Source: Archivesica marissinica
Lineage: Eukaryota; Mollusca; Bivalvia; Venerida; Vesicomyidae
Assembly: GCA_014843695.1 (NCBI GenBank)
Contig: CM026401.1
Span: forward strand, 30,398,446-30,462,445
DNA: 64,000 bases
Reading direction: 5' to 3'
Translations under genes and position numbers: made by a program
Notes under the pieces: model-generated
Seen by the model: only the letters and a program-made list of their open reading frames with translations
Told to the model about the DNA's origin: nothing
Database searches by the model: none
Part shown: piece after piece, positions 35,701 through 50,148 of the stretch
How positions within the stretch are numbered: position 1 is the stretch's first letter
How the letters are laid out: every line of letters begins with the position of its first letter

Positions 35701-38700
35701 CACGGAACACATACAGCATGGGACACTCGTATATAGCACGGAACACATACAGCACGGGGCACTCGCATACAGCACGGGACACTCGCATACAGCACGAGGG
35801 TACTCGTATATAGTACGGAACACATACAGCACGAGGGCACTCGAAAACAACAATACAGCACGAGGGTACTCGTATATAGCACGGAACACATACAGCACGA
35901 GGGTACTCGTATATAGTACGGAACATACAACACGGTACACTCGCATACATCACGGGGGTACTCGTATATAGTACGGAACACATACAGCACGAGGGTACTC
36001 GTATATAGCACGGAACACATACAGCACGGGGCACTCGCATACAGCACGGGACACTCGCATACAGCACGAGGGTACTAGTATATAGTACGGAACACATACA
36101 GCACGGGACACTCGTATATAGCACGGAACACATACAGCACGGGGCACTCGCATACAGCACGGGACACTCGCATACAGCACGAGGGTACTCGTATATAGTA
36201 CGGAACACATACAGCACGGGGCATTCGCATACAGCACGAGGGTAGTCGTATATAGCACGGAACACATACAGCACGAGGGTACTCGTATATAGTACGGAAC
36301 ACATACAGCACGGTACACTCGCATACATCACGAGGGTACTCGTATATAGTACGGAACACATACAGCACGAGGGTACTCGTATATAGCACGGAACACATAC
36401 AGCACGAGGGTACTCGTATATAGTACGGAACACATACAACACGAGGGTACTCGTATATAGTACGGAACATATACAGCACGAGGGTACTCGTATATAGTAC
36501 GGAACACATACAGCACGAGGGCACTCGAATATAGCACGGAACACATACAGCACGGGGGTACTCGTATATAGCACGGAACACATACAGCACGGGGGTACTC
36601 GTATATAGTACGGAACACATACAGCACGGGGGTACTCGTATATAGTACGGAACACATACAGCACGAAGGTACTCGTATATAGTACGGAACACATACAGCA
36701 CGAGGGTACTCGTATATAGTACGGAACACATACAGCACGAGGGTACTCGTATATCGTACGGAACACATACAGCACGAGGGTACTCGTATATAGTACGACG
36801 AACACATACAGCACGGGGTACACGTATATAGTACGGAACACATACAGCACGGGGGTACTCGTATATAGCACGGAACACATACAGCACGAGGGTACTCGTA
36901 TATAGTACGGAACACATACAGCACGGAACACTCACATACAGCACGAGTACACTCGAAACACAACACATACAGCACGGGACACCCGCATACAGCACGAGGG
37001 CACTCGTATATAGCACGGAACACATACAGCACGGGACACTCACATACAGCACGAGGGTACTCGTATATAGCACGGAACACATACAGCACAAGACACTCGC
37101 ATACAGCACGAGGGTACTCGTATATAGTACGGAACACATACAGCACGAGGGTACTCGTATATAGTACGGAACACATACAGCACGAGGGTACTCGTATATA
37201 GTACGGAACACATACAGCCCGAGGGTACTCGTATATAGTACGGAACACATACAGCACGGGGGTACTCGTATATAGTACGGAACCCATACAGCACGAGGGT
37301 ACTCGTATATAGTACGGAACACATACAGCACGGGGGTACTCGTATATAGCATGGAACACATACAGCACGGGGTACTCGTATATAGTACGGAACACATACA
37401 GCACGGGGGTACTCGTATATAGTACGGAACACATACAGCACGAGGGTAATCGTATATAGTACGGAACACATACAGCACGAGGGCACTCGTATATAGCATG
37501 GACACATACAGCACGGGGGTACTCGTATATAGTACGGAACACATACAGCACGGGGGTACTCGTATATAGTACGGAACACATACAGCACGAGGGTACTCGT
37601 ATATAGTACGGAACACATACAGCACGGAACACTCACATACAGCACGAGGGTACTCGTATATAGCACGGAACACATACAGCACAGGGGTACTCGTATATAG
37701 CACGGAACACATACAGCACGGGGGTACTCGTATATAGTACGGAACACATACAGCACGGGGGTACTCGTATATAGTACGGAACACATACAGCACGGGGGTA
37801 CTCGTATATAGTACGGAACACATACAGCACGGGGGTACTCGTATATAGTACGGAACACATACAGCACGGGGGTACTCGTATATAGTACGGAACACATACA
37901 GCACGGGGGTACTCGTATATAGTACGGAACACATACAGCACGGGTGTACTCGTATATAGTACGGAACACATACAGCACGGGGGTACTCGTATATAGTACG
38001 GAACATATACAGCACGAGGGTACTCGTATATCGTACGGAACACATACAGCACGAGGGTACTCGTATATAGTACGGAACACATACAGCACGGGGTACACGT
38101 ATATAGTTCGGAACACATACAGCACGGGGGTACTCGTATATAGCACGGAACACATACAGCACGAGGGTACTCGTATATAGTGCGGAACACATACAGCACG
38201 GAACACTCACATACAGCACGAGTGTACTCGTATATAGCACGGAACACATACAGCACGGGACACCCGCATACAGCACGAGGGTACTCGTATATAGCACGGA
38301 ACACATACAGCACGGGACACTCACATACAGCACGAGGGTACTCGTATATAGCACGGAACACATACAGCACAAGACACTCGCATACAGCACGAGGGTACTC
38401 GTATATAGTACGGACACATACAGCACGAGGGTACTCGTATATAGTACGGAACACATACAGCACGAGGGTACTCGTATATAGTACGGAACACATACAGCAC
38501 GAGGGTACTCGTATATAGTACGGACACATACAGCACGGGGGTACTCGTATATAGTACGGAACACATACAGCCCGAGGGTACTCGTATATAGTACGGAACA
38601 CATACAGCACGGGGGTACTCGTATATAGTACGGAACCCATACAGCACGAGGGTACTCGTATATAGTACGGAACACATACAGCACGGGGGTACTCGTATAT

Positions 38701-41700
38701 AGCACGGAACACATACAGCACGGGGGTACTCGTATATAGTACGGAAACACATACAGCACGGGGGTACTCGTATATAGTACGGAACACATACAGCACGAGG
38801 GTAATCGTATATAGTACGGAACACATACAGCACGAGGGCACTCGTATATAGCACGGAACACATACAGCACGGGGGTACTCGTATATAGTACGGAACACAT
38901 ACAGCACGGGGGTACTCGTATATAGTACGGAACACATACAGCACGAGGGTACTCGTATATAGTACGGAACACATACAGCACGGAACACTCACATACAGCA
39001 CGAGGGTACTCGTATATAGCACGGAACACATACAGCACAGGGGTACTCGTATATAGCACGGAACACATACAGCACGGGGGTACTCGTATATAGTACGGAA
39101 CACATACAGCACGGGGGTACTCGTATATAGTACGGAACACATACAGCACGGGGGTACTCGTATATAGTACGGCACACATACAGCACGGGGGTACTCGTAT
39201 ATAGTACGGAACACATACAGCACGGGGGTACTCGTATATAGTACGGAACACATACAGCACGGGGGTACTCGTATATAGTACGGAACACATACAGCACGGG
39301 TGTACTCGTATATAGTACGGAACACATACAGCACGGGGGTACTCGTATATAGCACGGAACACATACAGCACGGGGGTACTCGTATATAGTACGGAACACA
39401 TACAGCACGGGGGTACTCGTATATAGTACGGAACACATACAGCACGAGGGCACTCGTATATAGTACGGAACACATACAGCACGGGGTACACGTATATAGT
39501 TCGGAACACATACAGCACGGGGGTACTCGTATATAGCACGGAACACATACAGCACGAGGGTACTCGTATATAGTGCGGAACACATACAGCACGGAACACT
39601 CACATACAGCACGAGGGTACTCGTATATAGCACGGAACACATACAGCACGGGACACCCGCATACAGCACGAGGGTACTCGTATATAGCACGGAACACATA
39701 CAGCACGGGACACTCACATACAGCACGAGGGTACTCGTATATAGCACGGAACACATACAGCACAAGACACTCGCATACAGCACGAGGGTACTCGTATATA
39801 GTACGGAACACATACAGCACGAGGGTACTCGTATATAGTACGGAACACATACAGCACGAGGGTACTCGTATATAGTACGGAACACATACAGCACGAGGGT
39901 ACTCGTATATAGTACGGAACACATACAGCACGGGGGTACTCGTATATAGTACGGAACACATACAGCCCGAGTGTACTCGTATATAGTACGGAACACATAC
40001 AGCACGGGGGTACTCGTATATAGTACGGAACCCATACAGCACGAGGGTACTCGTATATAGTACGGAACACATACAGCACGGGGGTACTCGTATATAGCAC
40101 GGAACACATACAGCACGGGGGTACTCGTATATAGTACGGAACACATACAGCGCGGGGGTACTCGTATATAGTACGGAACACATACAGCACGAGGGTACTC
40201 GTATATAGTACGGACCACATACAGCACGAGGGTACTCGTATATAGTACGGAACACACACAGCACGGGGGTACTCGTATATAGTACGGAACACATACAGCA
40301 CGGGGGTACTCGTATATAGCACGGAACACATACAGCACGAGGGTACTCGTATATAGTACGGAACACATACAGCACGGAACACTCACATACAGCACGAGGG
40401 TACTCGTATATAGCACGGAACACATACAGCACAGGGGTACTCGTATATAGCACGGAACAATACAGCACGGGGGTACAGCACGGGGGTACTCGTATATAGT
40501 ACGGAACACATACAGCACGGGGGTACTCGTATATAGTACGGAACACATACAGCACGGGGGTACTCGTATATAGTACGGAACACATACAGCACGGGGGTAC
40601 TCGTATATAGCACGGACCACATACAGCACGGGGGTACTCGTATATAGTACGGAACACATACAGCACGGGGGTACTCGTATATAGTACTGAACACATACAG
40701 CACGAGGGCACTCGTATACAGCACGGGGGTACTCGTATATAGCACGGAACACATACAGCACGGGGGTACTCGTATATAGCACGGAACACATACAGCACGA
40801 CGGTACTCGTATATAGTGCGGAACACATACAGCACGGAACACTCACATACAGCACGGGGGTACTCGTATATAGTACTGAACACACAGCACGAGGGCACTC
40901 GTATATAGCACGGAACACATACAGCACGGGGGTACTCGTATATAGCACGGAACACATACAGCACGGGGGTACTCGTATATAGCACGGAACACATACAGCA
41001 CGACGGTACTCGTATATAGTGCGGAAACATACAGCACGGAACACTCACATACAGCACGAGGGTACTCGTATATAGCACGGAACACATACAGCACGGGACA
41101 CCGCATACAGCACGAGGGTAATCGTATATAGCACGGAACACATACAGCACGGGACACTCACATACAGCACGAGGGTACTCGTATATAGCACGGAACACAT
41201 ACAGCACAAGACACTCGCATACAGCACGAGGGTACTCGTATATAGTACGGAACACATACAGCACGAGGGTACTCGTATATAGTACGGAACACATACAGCA
41301 CGAGGGTACTCGTATATAGTACGGAACACATACAGCACGAGGGTACTCGTATATAGTACGGAACACATACAGCACGGGGGTTCTCGTATATAGTCCGGAA
41401 CACATACAGCACGGGGTACTCGTATATAGTACGGAACACATACAGCACGAGGGTATATAGTACGGAACACATACAGCACGAGGGCACTCGTATATAGCAC
41501 GGAACACATACAGCACGGGGGTACTCGTATATAGTACGGAACACATACAGCACGGGGTACTCGTATATAGTACGGAACACATACAGCACGTGGGTACTCG
41601 TATATAGCACGGAACACATACAGCACGGGGGTACTCGTATATAGTACGGAACACATACAGCACGAGGGTACTCGTATATAGTACGGAACACATACAGCGC

Positions 41701-44700
41701 GGGGGTACTCGTATATAGTACGGAACACATACAGCACGAGGGTACTCGTATATAGTACGGAACACATACAGCACGAGGGTACTCGTATATAGTACGGAAC
41801 ACATACAGCACGGGGTACTCGTATATAGTACGGAACACATACAGCACGGGGGGTACTCGTATATAGCACGGAACACATACAGCACGAGGGTACTCGTATA
41901 TAGTACGGAACACATACAGCACGGAACACTCACATACAGCACAAGGGTACTCGTATATAGCACGGAACACATACAGCACGGGACACTCGCATACTGCACG
42001 AGGGTACTCGTATATACGGAACACATACAGCACGGGGGTACTCGTATATAGTACGGAACACATACAGCACGGGGGTATATAGTACAGAAACATACAGCAC
42101 GAGGGTACTCGTATATGTACGGAACACAGCACGGGGGTACTCGTATATAGTACGGAACACATACAGCACGGGACACTCGCATACTGCACGAGGGCACTCG
42201 TATATAGCACGGAACACATACAGCACCAGGGTATCGTATATAGTACGGAACACATACAGCACGAGGGTACTCGTATATAGTACGGAACACATACAGCACG
42301 GGGGTACTCGTATATAGTACGGAACACCTACAGCACGGGGGGTACTCGTATATAGTACGGAACACATACAGCACGGGGGTACTCGTATATAGTACGGAAC
42401 ACATACAGCACGGGGGTACTCGTATATAGTACGGAACACATACAGCACGGGAGACTCGTATATAGTACGGAACACATACAGCACGGGGGTACTCGTATAT
42501 AGTACGGAACACATACAGCACGGGGGTTCTCGTATATAGTACGGAACACATATAGCACGGGGGTACTCGTATATAGTACGGAACACATACAGCACGAGGG
42601 TACTCGTATATAGTACGGAACACATACAGCACGGGGATACTCGTATATAGCACGGAAACACATACAGCACGGGGTACTCGTATATAGTACGGAACACATA
42701 CAGCACGAGTGTACTCCTATATAGTACGGAATACATACAGCACGGGGGTACTCGTATATAGTACGGAACACATACAGCACGAGGGTACTCGTATATAGTA
42801 CGGAACACATACAGCACGAGGGTACTCGTATATAGCACGGAACACATACAGCACGGGACACTCGCATACAGCACGGGGTACTCGTATATAGTACGGAACA
42901 CATACAGCACGGGGGTACTCGTATATAGCACGGAACACATACAGCACGGGGGGTACTCGTATATATTACGGAACACATACAGCACGAGGGTACTCGTATA
43001 TAGTACGGAACACATACAGCACGGGGGTACTCGTATATAGTACGGAACACATACAGCACGAGGGTACTCGTATATAGCACGGAACACATACAGCACGGGA
43101 CACTCGCATACAGCACCAGGGTACTCGTATATAGTACGGAACACATACAGCACAGGGTACTCGTATATAGCACGGAACACATACAACACGGGGGTACTCG
43201 TATATAGTACGTAACACATACAGCACGCGGGTACTCGTATATAGTACGGAACACATACAGCACGGGGGTACTCGTATATAGTACGGAACACATACTGCAC
43301 GGGGGTACTCGTATATAGTACGGAACACATACAGCACGGGGGTACTCGTATATAGTACGGAACACATACAGCACGAGGGTACTCGTATATAGTACGGAAC
43401 ACACAGCACGGGGGGGTACTCGTATATAGTACGGAACACATACAGCACGGGGGTACTCGTATATGCTCGGAACACATACTGCACGGGGGTACTCGTATAT
43501 AGTACGGAACACATACAGCACAGGGGTACTCGTATATAGTACGGAACACATACAGCACGAGGACACTCGTATATAGCACGGACACATACAGCACGGGGGT
43601 ACTCGTATATAGCACGGAACACATACAGCACGGGGGTACTCGTATATAGTACGGAACACATACAGCACGAGGGTACTCGTATATAGTACGGAACACATAC
43701 AGCACGACGGTACTCGTATATAGTACGGAACATGTACAGCAAGGGGGTACTCGTATATAGTACGGAACACATACAGCACGATGGTACTCGTATATAGTAC
43801 GGAACACATACAGCACGAGGGTACTCGTATATAGTACGGAACACATACAGCACGGGGGTACTCGTATATAGCACGGAACACATACAGCACGAGGGTACTC
43901 GTATATAGTACGGAACACATACAGCACGGAACACTCACATACAGCACGAGGGTACTCGTATAGCACGGAACACATACAGCACGGGACACTCACATACAGC
44001 ACGAGGGTACTCGTATATAGCACGGAACACATACAGCACGGGACACTCACATACAGCACGAGGGTACTCGTATATAGCACGGAACACATACAGCACAAGA
44101 CACTCGCATACAGCACGAGGGTACTCGTATATAGTACGGAACACATACAGCACGAGGGTACTCGTATATAGTACGGAACACATACAGCACGAAGGTACTC
44201 GTATATAGTACGGAACACATACAGCACGGGGGTACTCGTATAGTACGGAACACATACAGCACGAGGGTACTCGTATATAATACGGAACACATACAGCACG
44301 GGGGTACTCGTATATAGTACGGAACACATACAGCACGTGGGTACTCGTATATAGTACGGAACACATACAGCACGGGGGTACTCGTATATAGCACGGAACA
44401 CATACAGCACGGGGGTACTCGTATATAGTACGGAACACATACAGCACGAGGGTACTCGTATATAGTACGGAACACATACAGCGCGGGGGTACTCGTATAT
44501 AGTACGGAAACATACAGCACGAGGGTACTCGTATATAGTACGGAACACATACAGCACGAGGGGTACTCGTATATAGTACGGAACACTACAGCACGGGGGT
44601 ACTCGTATATAGTACGGAACACATACAGCACAGGGGTACTCGTATATAGCACGGAACACATACAGCACGAGGGTACTCATGTATAGTACGGAACACATAC

Positions 44701-45054
44701 AGCACGAACACTCACATACAGCACGAGGGTACTCGTATATAGCACGGAACCCATACAGCACGGGACACTTCACATACAGCACGGGGATACTCGTATATAG
44801 TACGGAATACATACAGCACGAGGGTACTCGTATATAGTATGGAACACATACAGCACGGGGGTACTCGTATATAGTACGGAACACATACAGCACGGGGGTA
44901 CTCGTATATAGTACGGAACACATACAGCATGGAACACTCGCATACAGCACGGGACACTCGCATACAGCACGGGACACTCGCATACAGCACGGGATACTCG
45001 CATACAGCACGAGGGCACTTGTATATAGCACGGAACACATACAGCACGGGAGTC
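29700..45054. repeat. Main satellite, 37-bp units, 15.4 kb
   Basis: 20-mers CACTCGCATACAGCACGGGA lead into a 37-bp compound unit, TACTCGTATATAGTACGGAA plus CACATACAGCACGAGGG. The two halves resemble one another and the 20-mer, so the 37-mer looks like a fused, shortened dimer. The unit has no stop codon in any minus frame, and 37 leaves remainder 1 on division by 3. Minus frames of over 1,100 codons therefore arise with no coding meaning. Higher-order repeats of about 1.39 kb and 4.75-4.87 kb are visible. 40440-44700 is the most irregular part, with many short indels. Confidence 0.96.
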
Positions 45055-45344
45055 TTTTATTTTGGTTCACTACCAGTATATCCACCTGGACGGTTATTAT
45101 TTGAGTAGCGATCAAGAGATTTATGGTTAATGTGACATTGTATAATATCGTACATATTATCGTGTAATTGGTGTTACCGTTATACTCGCTATTTGTGCAA
45201 GTGACTCTTGGGGAATCGGCGTATATACGAATTGACATTGATCGTGTGGTCTTGTGTTATCTTGTGTGTGTTATTTACGTTTTATGTGATGCCGAGGTAT
45301 GTTGTAAGTTGTATCCAACCCGCGAACCTCCATACCGGCGAGTG

Positions 45345-45548
45345 GCGTCCGTGATCCATTTGTAGAGCGTCGGATTTGGAATCGAACGATCCAGGGTACA
45401 ATACTGGGTCAGGCCACGTATGTAGTGTCATTGAGCAAGGTACCTCACACACATTGCTTAGTACTGGTTAACCGCTTAGGTCGGATAAATCTGCCCAAGA
45501 ACACATGTCTAGGCCTCTCCCACGTTTCACGCCGTTCGATCAGGTATT
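45345..45548 (+). mobile_element. SINE family F
   Basis: The tRNA-like head has GGCGTCCGTGATCCATTTGT, AGCGTCGGATTTGGAATCG and ACGATCCAGGGTAC. The body has TCATTGAGCAAGGTACCTC and TACTGGTTAACCGCTTAGG. 45055-45344 holds no gene that I recognise. Confidence 0.55.
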
Positions 45549-45589
45549 CAGGGTATAAATATGAACTATTCGTTACATTATTTCAAAGA

Positions 45590-45880
45590 CTGACGGATCT
45601 GTAGTCCAGTTGTTAACACGCTGGACTTGTAATCCAGTGATCACAGGTTCGATCCCTGGTCTGACCATAATAACATTAACACCTTTCGGGTGTGACTTTA
45701 AACCGATGTCTCGTGTCGGTGCTTTACATCGTGCACGTAAAGGAACCAGAGTAGACTCTGGAATGGGTATCTGTCTGTATCAATACACTATCCTCCAAAT
45801 ATCTAAAATGACTAATCTCTTCAGGAGGCGTCGCTCATATGGGCAACCGGTAGCGACGATAAATAAACTGGTTTATTAGG
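45590..45880 (+). mobile_element. SINE family A, full length
   Basis: The head TCTGTAGTCCAGTTGTTAAC, then a CTGGACTTGTAATCCAG anticodon-like stem-loop and CAGGTTCGATCCCTGG T-arm make a tRNA-Thr(TGT)-like start. The body ends in the CGTCGCTCATATGGGCAACC / GGTAGCGACG stem-loop and ATAAATAAA. Confidence 0.88.
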
Positions 45881-45952
45881 GTCAGACGGGGGATCGAACC
45901 TGCGATCCCTGGATTACCAGTCCAGCGTGTTACCACTGGGCTACAGATCCAT
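45881..45952 (-). mobile_element. SINE family A head, inverted, abutting
   Basis: AGGGTCAGACGGGGGATCG and GGATTACCAGTCCAGCGTG follow the full-length element directly, in the opposite orientation, with no tail of their own. Confidence 0.75.
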
Positions 45953-46083
45953 CCTAACAACTAGGCCACGGAGACGGGACTATATCCACGCGAGTATGGT
46001 TTTTCCGGGGTACTTGGCTTTTGTTGGGGGTGGGGTTATATGTCCATCTATCGGCATCCCTTTTGTTAATCGGGTCAGCGTAT

Positions 46084-46200
46084 CCATACGTATATTAGTC
46101 ATTTTATGTTTGGGAGGATACTTCAAGATAAAGAAAATGCTCCAATTCCAGAACCACCCCTGGTTCTTTTGCATGCCCTGTGAGTTCCTCAGAGTTCCCT
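46084..46200 (-). mobile_element. SINE family A fragment, strongly diverged
   Basis: ATTAGTCATTTTATGTTTGG, CCAATTCCAGAACC and CTGGTTCTTTTGCATGCC match the middle of family A but both ends are gone. Confidence 0.5.
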
Positions 46201-46295
46201 ATGTATTCCATCAGGAATGAAATCTCGAAGGCGATACTCTAATGTTGTAAGAACTTGCTTCCAAATCGCGCTAAAATAAATGTGTATCAACTATT
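46196..46295 (+). mobile_element. SINE family C 3' part
   Basis: CCATCAGGAATGAAATCTCG, GTTGTAAGAACTTGCTTCC and CTAAAATAAATGTGTATCAA are the family C tail; the head is missing. 46296-46614 shows nothing recognisable. Confidence 0.65.
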
Positions 46296-46614
46296 TATGA
46301 AGGATTTATGGTTACATGTTTTGCTCACGGGTTACTGTGGTTTCGGTGTATAATCATAATGCTTTACACGATACGTAATAAATATGATGTTAGTGGCTGG
46401 TAATATTTGGCCAGAAATATCCTAAAGGCTGAGCTTTACCAAAGTATTACATTTATACCATTAATTGCGTTGTATATGCGTCCACTAATGAACATGTGGT
46501 AACGTGCACGTACAGGTCGACGTGTCGTTATATATTCACGTTAAAGGAACCCGGTTTCAGTGAGACGCGGTGGGTTATTGTTACATTTATTCTCGTATAT
46601 AAAATCAACTGAGC

Positions 46615-46890
46615 CCTTGTGTTATAATGGCAACTGTCAATGTTCAGGCCACATTAATTGCCCCTCGCCGATGTATGTTCGAATCCAACTGGGTGTAGAA
46701 TTCATTAATGTGAGAAAGCTATACAGCTTGCTTGCAGAAGGTCGGTGGTTCTATCCAGGTGTCCGTCCGTGCCTGCAGTACTGCTCGAATGGGCACTCTG
46801 GGTCCCCGTCCACCAATAATAGCTGGACATTCGTCATGTGACCTAAGCTGTTGGTGCGGCTTTAAACCCCCAAACACAATCAGGAAATCA
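46615..46890 (+). mobile_element. SINE family G, longer copy
   Basis: The tRNA-like part has TATAATGGCAACTGTC and the box B-like GTTCGAATCCAACTGG. The body has GTGAGAAAGCTATACAGC and GGTCGGTGGTTCTATCC, and the tail GTTGGTGCGGCTTTAAACCC. 46891-47244 is AT-rich and without a recognised gene. Confidence 0.65.
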
Positions 46891-47244
46891 AAGTTCAGGA
46901 CTGAAGTTAAATTCGATCAATCATATAAACAAACTGCCCTTTTAATAGGCTTGGAACTTCAAACAAAAGATGGATTGAGATCGAATAATGGTCATTTTAA
47001 ATTTATTTATTGTGTATTTGCTAGCAACCATAAGCACAAGGCATTGAGAATTACAACATGTTTTATTTCACTGATACATCACTATGTCTCACTGGAAAGC
47101 ACAACATAAGCGTAAAATAAATCGCTCATACAGACTCTATTATACATATTCTCTCATCGCATTCGAACCCACATCCATTGTGACGTGCTTAATAACAACT
47201 AATTACAAGAACAGAATGTAAATGAGCTAGTATGTAGCAAATAG

Positions 47245-47396
47245 AGGGGCGTCGTGATAGCGCATGGTAGTGCGATCGCTTCATGTGTGAAAGGCCCGGA
47301 GTTCGAGCCCCGTTGGAGCTGTTACGATTGTGCCTTTAGGCAAGGCATTTAAATTCCACATTGCCTCTTCTCTCTCCCTCGTGGTCATGGTAGCTT
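47245..47396 (+). mobile_element. SINE family C, 3' truncated
   Basis: GTCGTGATAGCGCATGGTAG, GGAGTTCGAGCCCCGTTGG and GGCAAGGCATTTAAATTCC are present, but the copy stops after CCTCGTGGTCATGG. Confidence 0.75.
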
Positions 47397-47448
47397 AATC
47401 ATATCAATGCATTCGTTTCTTGCTACTGTTCTTCAATCAGGCGCTGAG

Positions 47449-47685
47449 TGTGGACGTCGTGATAGCGCAGTGGTAACGAGTTCGCTTCAGGTGCGGATTG
47501 CGAATGAGTTCGAGCCCTGCTGTTGCCGTTACGATTATGCCCTTAGCCAGGGCAATTAAATTCCACAGTTCCTCTTCTCTCTCCCTCGTGGCCATGAATT
47601 CCACAAGGAATAAGGTCTCGAGAGTGATTAATATAAGTTGTGAGAACTTGTTTCACAATCGAGCTATACTAATTTTGTATAAACT
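47449..47685 (+). mobile_element. SINE family C, full length with TSD
   Basis: Head GTCGTGATAGCGCAGTGG, box B GAGTTCGAGCCC, then the family body and the tail ATTTTGTATAAACT. Flanked by AATCAGGCGCTGAG (47435-47448) and AATCAGGCACTGAG (47686-47699), a 14-bp duplication with one mismatch. Confidence 0.88.
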
Positions 47686-47776
47686 AATCAGGCACTGAGG
47701 GTGTTGCTATTTTATTATGTTTATAAGCTAAGCCAATCCTTATACAAACATGCGCTATGGAGAAGCAAATAGCGAT

Positions 47777-48000
47777 GTTCTCCAAAAACCAGTACGATCT
47801 TCTCCACACACTAGCGCGGTGTTCTCCAAAAACCAGTACGTTCTCCTTCACAAACTAGCGCGGTGTTCTCCAAAAACCCGTACGGTCTTCTCCACACACT
47901 AGCGCGGTGTTCTCCAAAAACCAGTACGGTCTTCTACACACACTAGCGCGGTGTTCTCCAAAAACCAGTACGGTCTTCTCCACACACTAGCGCGGTGTTC
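47777..48000. repeat. 44-bp array cut by the assembly gap
   Basis: The unit contains GTTCTCCAAAAACCAGTACG and CTTCTCCACACACTAGCGCG. About 5 copies are seen before the run of N begins. Confidence 0.95.
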
Positions 48001-49000
48001 NNNNNNNNNNNNNNNNNNNNNNNNNNNNNNNNNNNNNNNNNNNNNNNNNNNNNNNNNNNNNNNNNNNNNNNNNNNNNNNNNNNNNNNNNNNNNNNNNNNN
48101 NNNNNNNNNNNNNNNNNNNNNNNNNNNNNNNNNNNNNNNNNNNNNNNNNNNNNNNNNNNNNNNNNNNNNNNNNNNNNNNNNNNNNNNNNNNNNNNNNNNN
48201 NNNNNNNNNNNNNNNNNNNNNNNNNNNNNNNNNNNNNNNNNNNNNNNNNNNNNNNNNNNNNNNNNNNNNNNNNNNNNNNNNNNNNNNNNNNNNNNNNNNN
48301 NNNNNNNNNNNNNNNNNNNNNNNNNNNNNNNNNNNNNNNNNNNNNNNNNNNNNNNNNNNNNNNNNNNNNNNNNNNNNNNNNNNNNNNNNNNNNNNNNNNN
48401 NNNNNNNNNNNNNNNNNNNNNNNNNNNNNNNNNNNNNNNNNNNNNNNNNNNNNNNNNNNNNNNNNNNNNNNNNNNNNNNNNNNNNNNNNNNNNNNNNNNN
48501 NNNNNNNNNNNNNNNNNNNNNNNNNNNNNNNNNNNNNNNNNNNNNNNNNNNNNNNNNNNNNNNNNNNNNNNNNNNNNNNNNNNNNNNNNNNNNNNNNNNN
48601 NNNNNNNNNNNNNNNNNNNNNNNNNNNNNNNNNNNNNNNNNNNNNNNNNNNNNNNNNNNNNNNNNNNNNNNNNNNNNNNNNNNNNNNNNNNNNNNNNNNN
48701 NNNNNNNNNNNNNNNNNNNNNNNNNNNNNNNNNNNNNNNNNNNNNNNNNNNNNNNNNNNNNNNNNNNNNNNNNNNNNNNNNNNNNNNNNNNNNNNNNNNN
48801 NNNNNNNNNNNNNNNNNNNNNNNNNNNNNNNNNNNNNNNNNNNNNNNNNNNNNNNNNNNNNNNNNNNNNNNNNNNNNNNNNNNNNNNNNNNNNNNNNNNN
48901 NNNNNNNNNNNNNNNNNNNNNNNNNNNNNNNNNNNNNNNNNNNNNNNNNNNNNNNNNNNNNNNNNNNNNNNNNNNNNNNNNNNNNNNNNNNNNNNNNNNN
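48001..49000. other. Assembly gap of exactly 1000 N
   Basis: The round length indicates a scaffolding gap of unknown true size. Open frames drawn through it have no meaning. Confidence 0.99.
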
Positions 49001-49206
49001 CTTACTTGGCGCTATTTCAGCAACGTGTCTGAGGTTGTTGCGGTGGCGCTGTAGTGTAATATATAGATACGCTATAACTAGGTAATACCGTCGTGACCAT
49101 GCTGCACTGGTTCGAATCCTAGCGTAGGCTCATGTCTGTAGTATCGCAACTCCCGAACCTGTTATCATCTCTGATATGTATTAACATGCTGTAACTGTTT
49201 AAAAAC

Positions 49207-49420
49207 ATTTCTAACAACTTATATTAATCACTCTCGTTGGCGCGGATGAAAGCGTATATGTGGTCATTCGTGTGGGAGGAAACCGGCCAAAACCCGGATA
49301 AAACCCACCTGTCCGATCTGGCGACCACTGTACAGTCTCACATACTTCCCGGTCCGAGGATCGAACCCACGTTGCATTGATGAGAAGCGAGCGCGTTGTA
49401 ACTGTTAGACGGGCTATAGA
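49207..49420 (-). mobile_element. SINE family D, second copy
   Basis: Matches 22605-22818 with no difference noticed by eye, including GAGGATCGAACCCACG. Confidence 0.75.
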
Positions 49421-49723
49421 ATATTGGCCGCACAATGGAAAGAAGTACGACAGTTCTGTAACGTTTCATACATACTTGTATAACCTATTTATCCAAGCTC
49501 CATCTTGAGTTTGAAAATATTTGGTTAATTAATGAATCTCTAGAACAATGAAAACATTAATAGTTACTTTACGTCCGCCATAATAATATTAATAATAAAG
49601 ACTTTATTTTATGAGAGAACTCATTCAACAAAAGTTAATATACCGTGAGACCCTCAACATAATATACAAATCAATGCAATCAAAAGATAGGACTATAAGT
49701 GAAAACTGCAAATTGATATTATA

Positions 49724-49946
49724 CTGACACCAAAATGTAACTGTGCACTTGCCTTAGTGGTAAAATTTATATTCTTTTATAAAAAATATAGGCATATTTG
49801 GTATCAATATGTGCGAAATATTGGGTAAATTGGTGCAATGTGTGAAGGATTATTTTCCTCACTCAAGATAGTAAAATCCACGATTCTAAAATTTATAACG
49901 AAAAAGTAACGCTCATATAAAAGTGCACAGTTGTTTATGGTGTCAG
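49724..49946. mobile_element. MITE candidate, second copy
   Basis: Same TA-flanked element as 23122-23344 with a few substitutions (for example CACCAAAATGTAACTG for CACCAAAAAGAAACTG). It is more divergent than its surroundings. Confidence 0.6.
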
Positions 49947-50148
49947 TATAGATAGTAATGTTATTGACAGTACTGAACAAATAAAACCATGTTTAAACCA
50001 TGCCGTTAGGATAAGGCGTTATTGTTTTTGGCTGCATTTGTCTGTGTGTTAGCAGGATAACCCAAACAGGTGTAGGTCAATCTGGATGAACCTTTGTGAA
50101 TATTTAGAAGGTCCATTAGGAAATGGTTGGATTGTGGGATAAATCGGT

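Noticed and set aside
30823..45238. Minus-strand open frames of up to about 1,170 codons, rich in Cys, Tyr, Val and Pro
   Set aside because: They lie inside the 37-bp satellite. The unit has no minus-strand stop in any frame and a length not divisible by 3, so all frames cycle through the same 37-residue pattern and stay open. No start context, domain or splice structure supports a protein.
45590..45665. tRNA-Thr gene
   Set aside because: The anticodon-like and T-arm parts fold well, but the acceptor stem does not close and the sequence continues into the SINE family A body seen elsewhere, so it is a SINE head.
47951..49054. Open frames running across 48001-49000
   Set aside because: They consist almost entirely of N and have no content.
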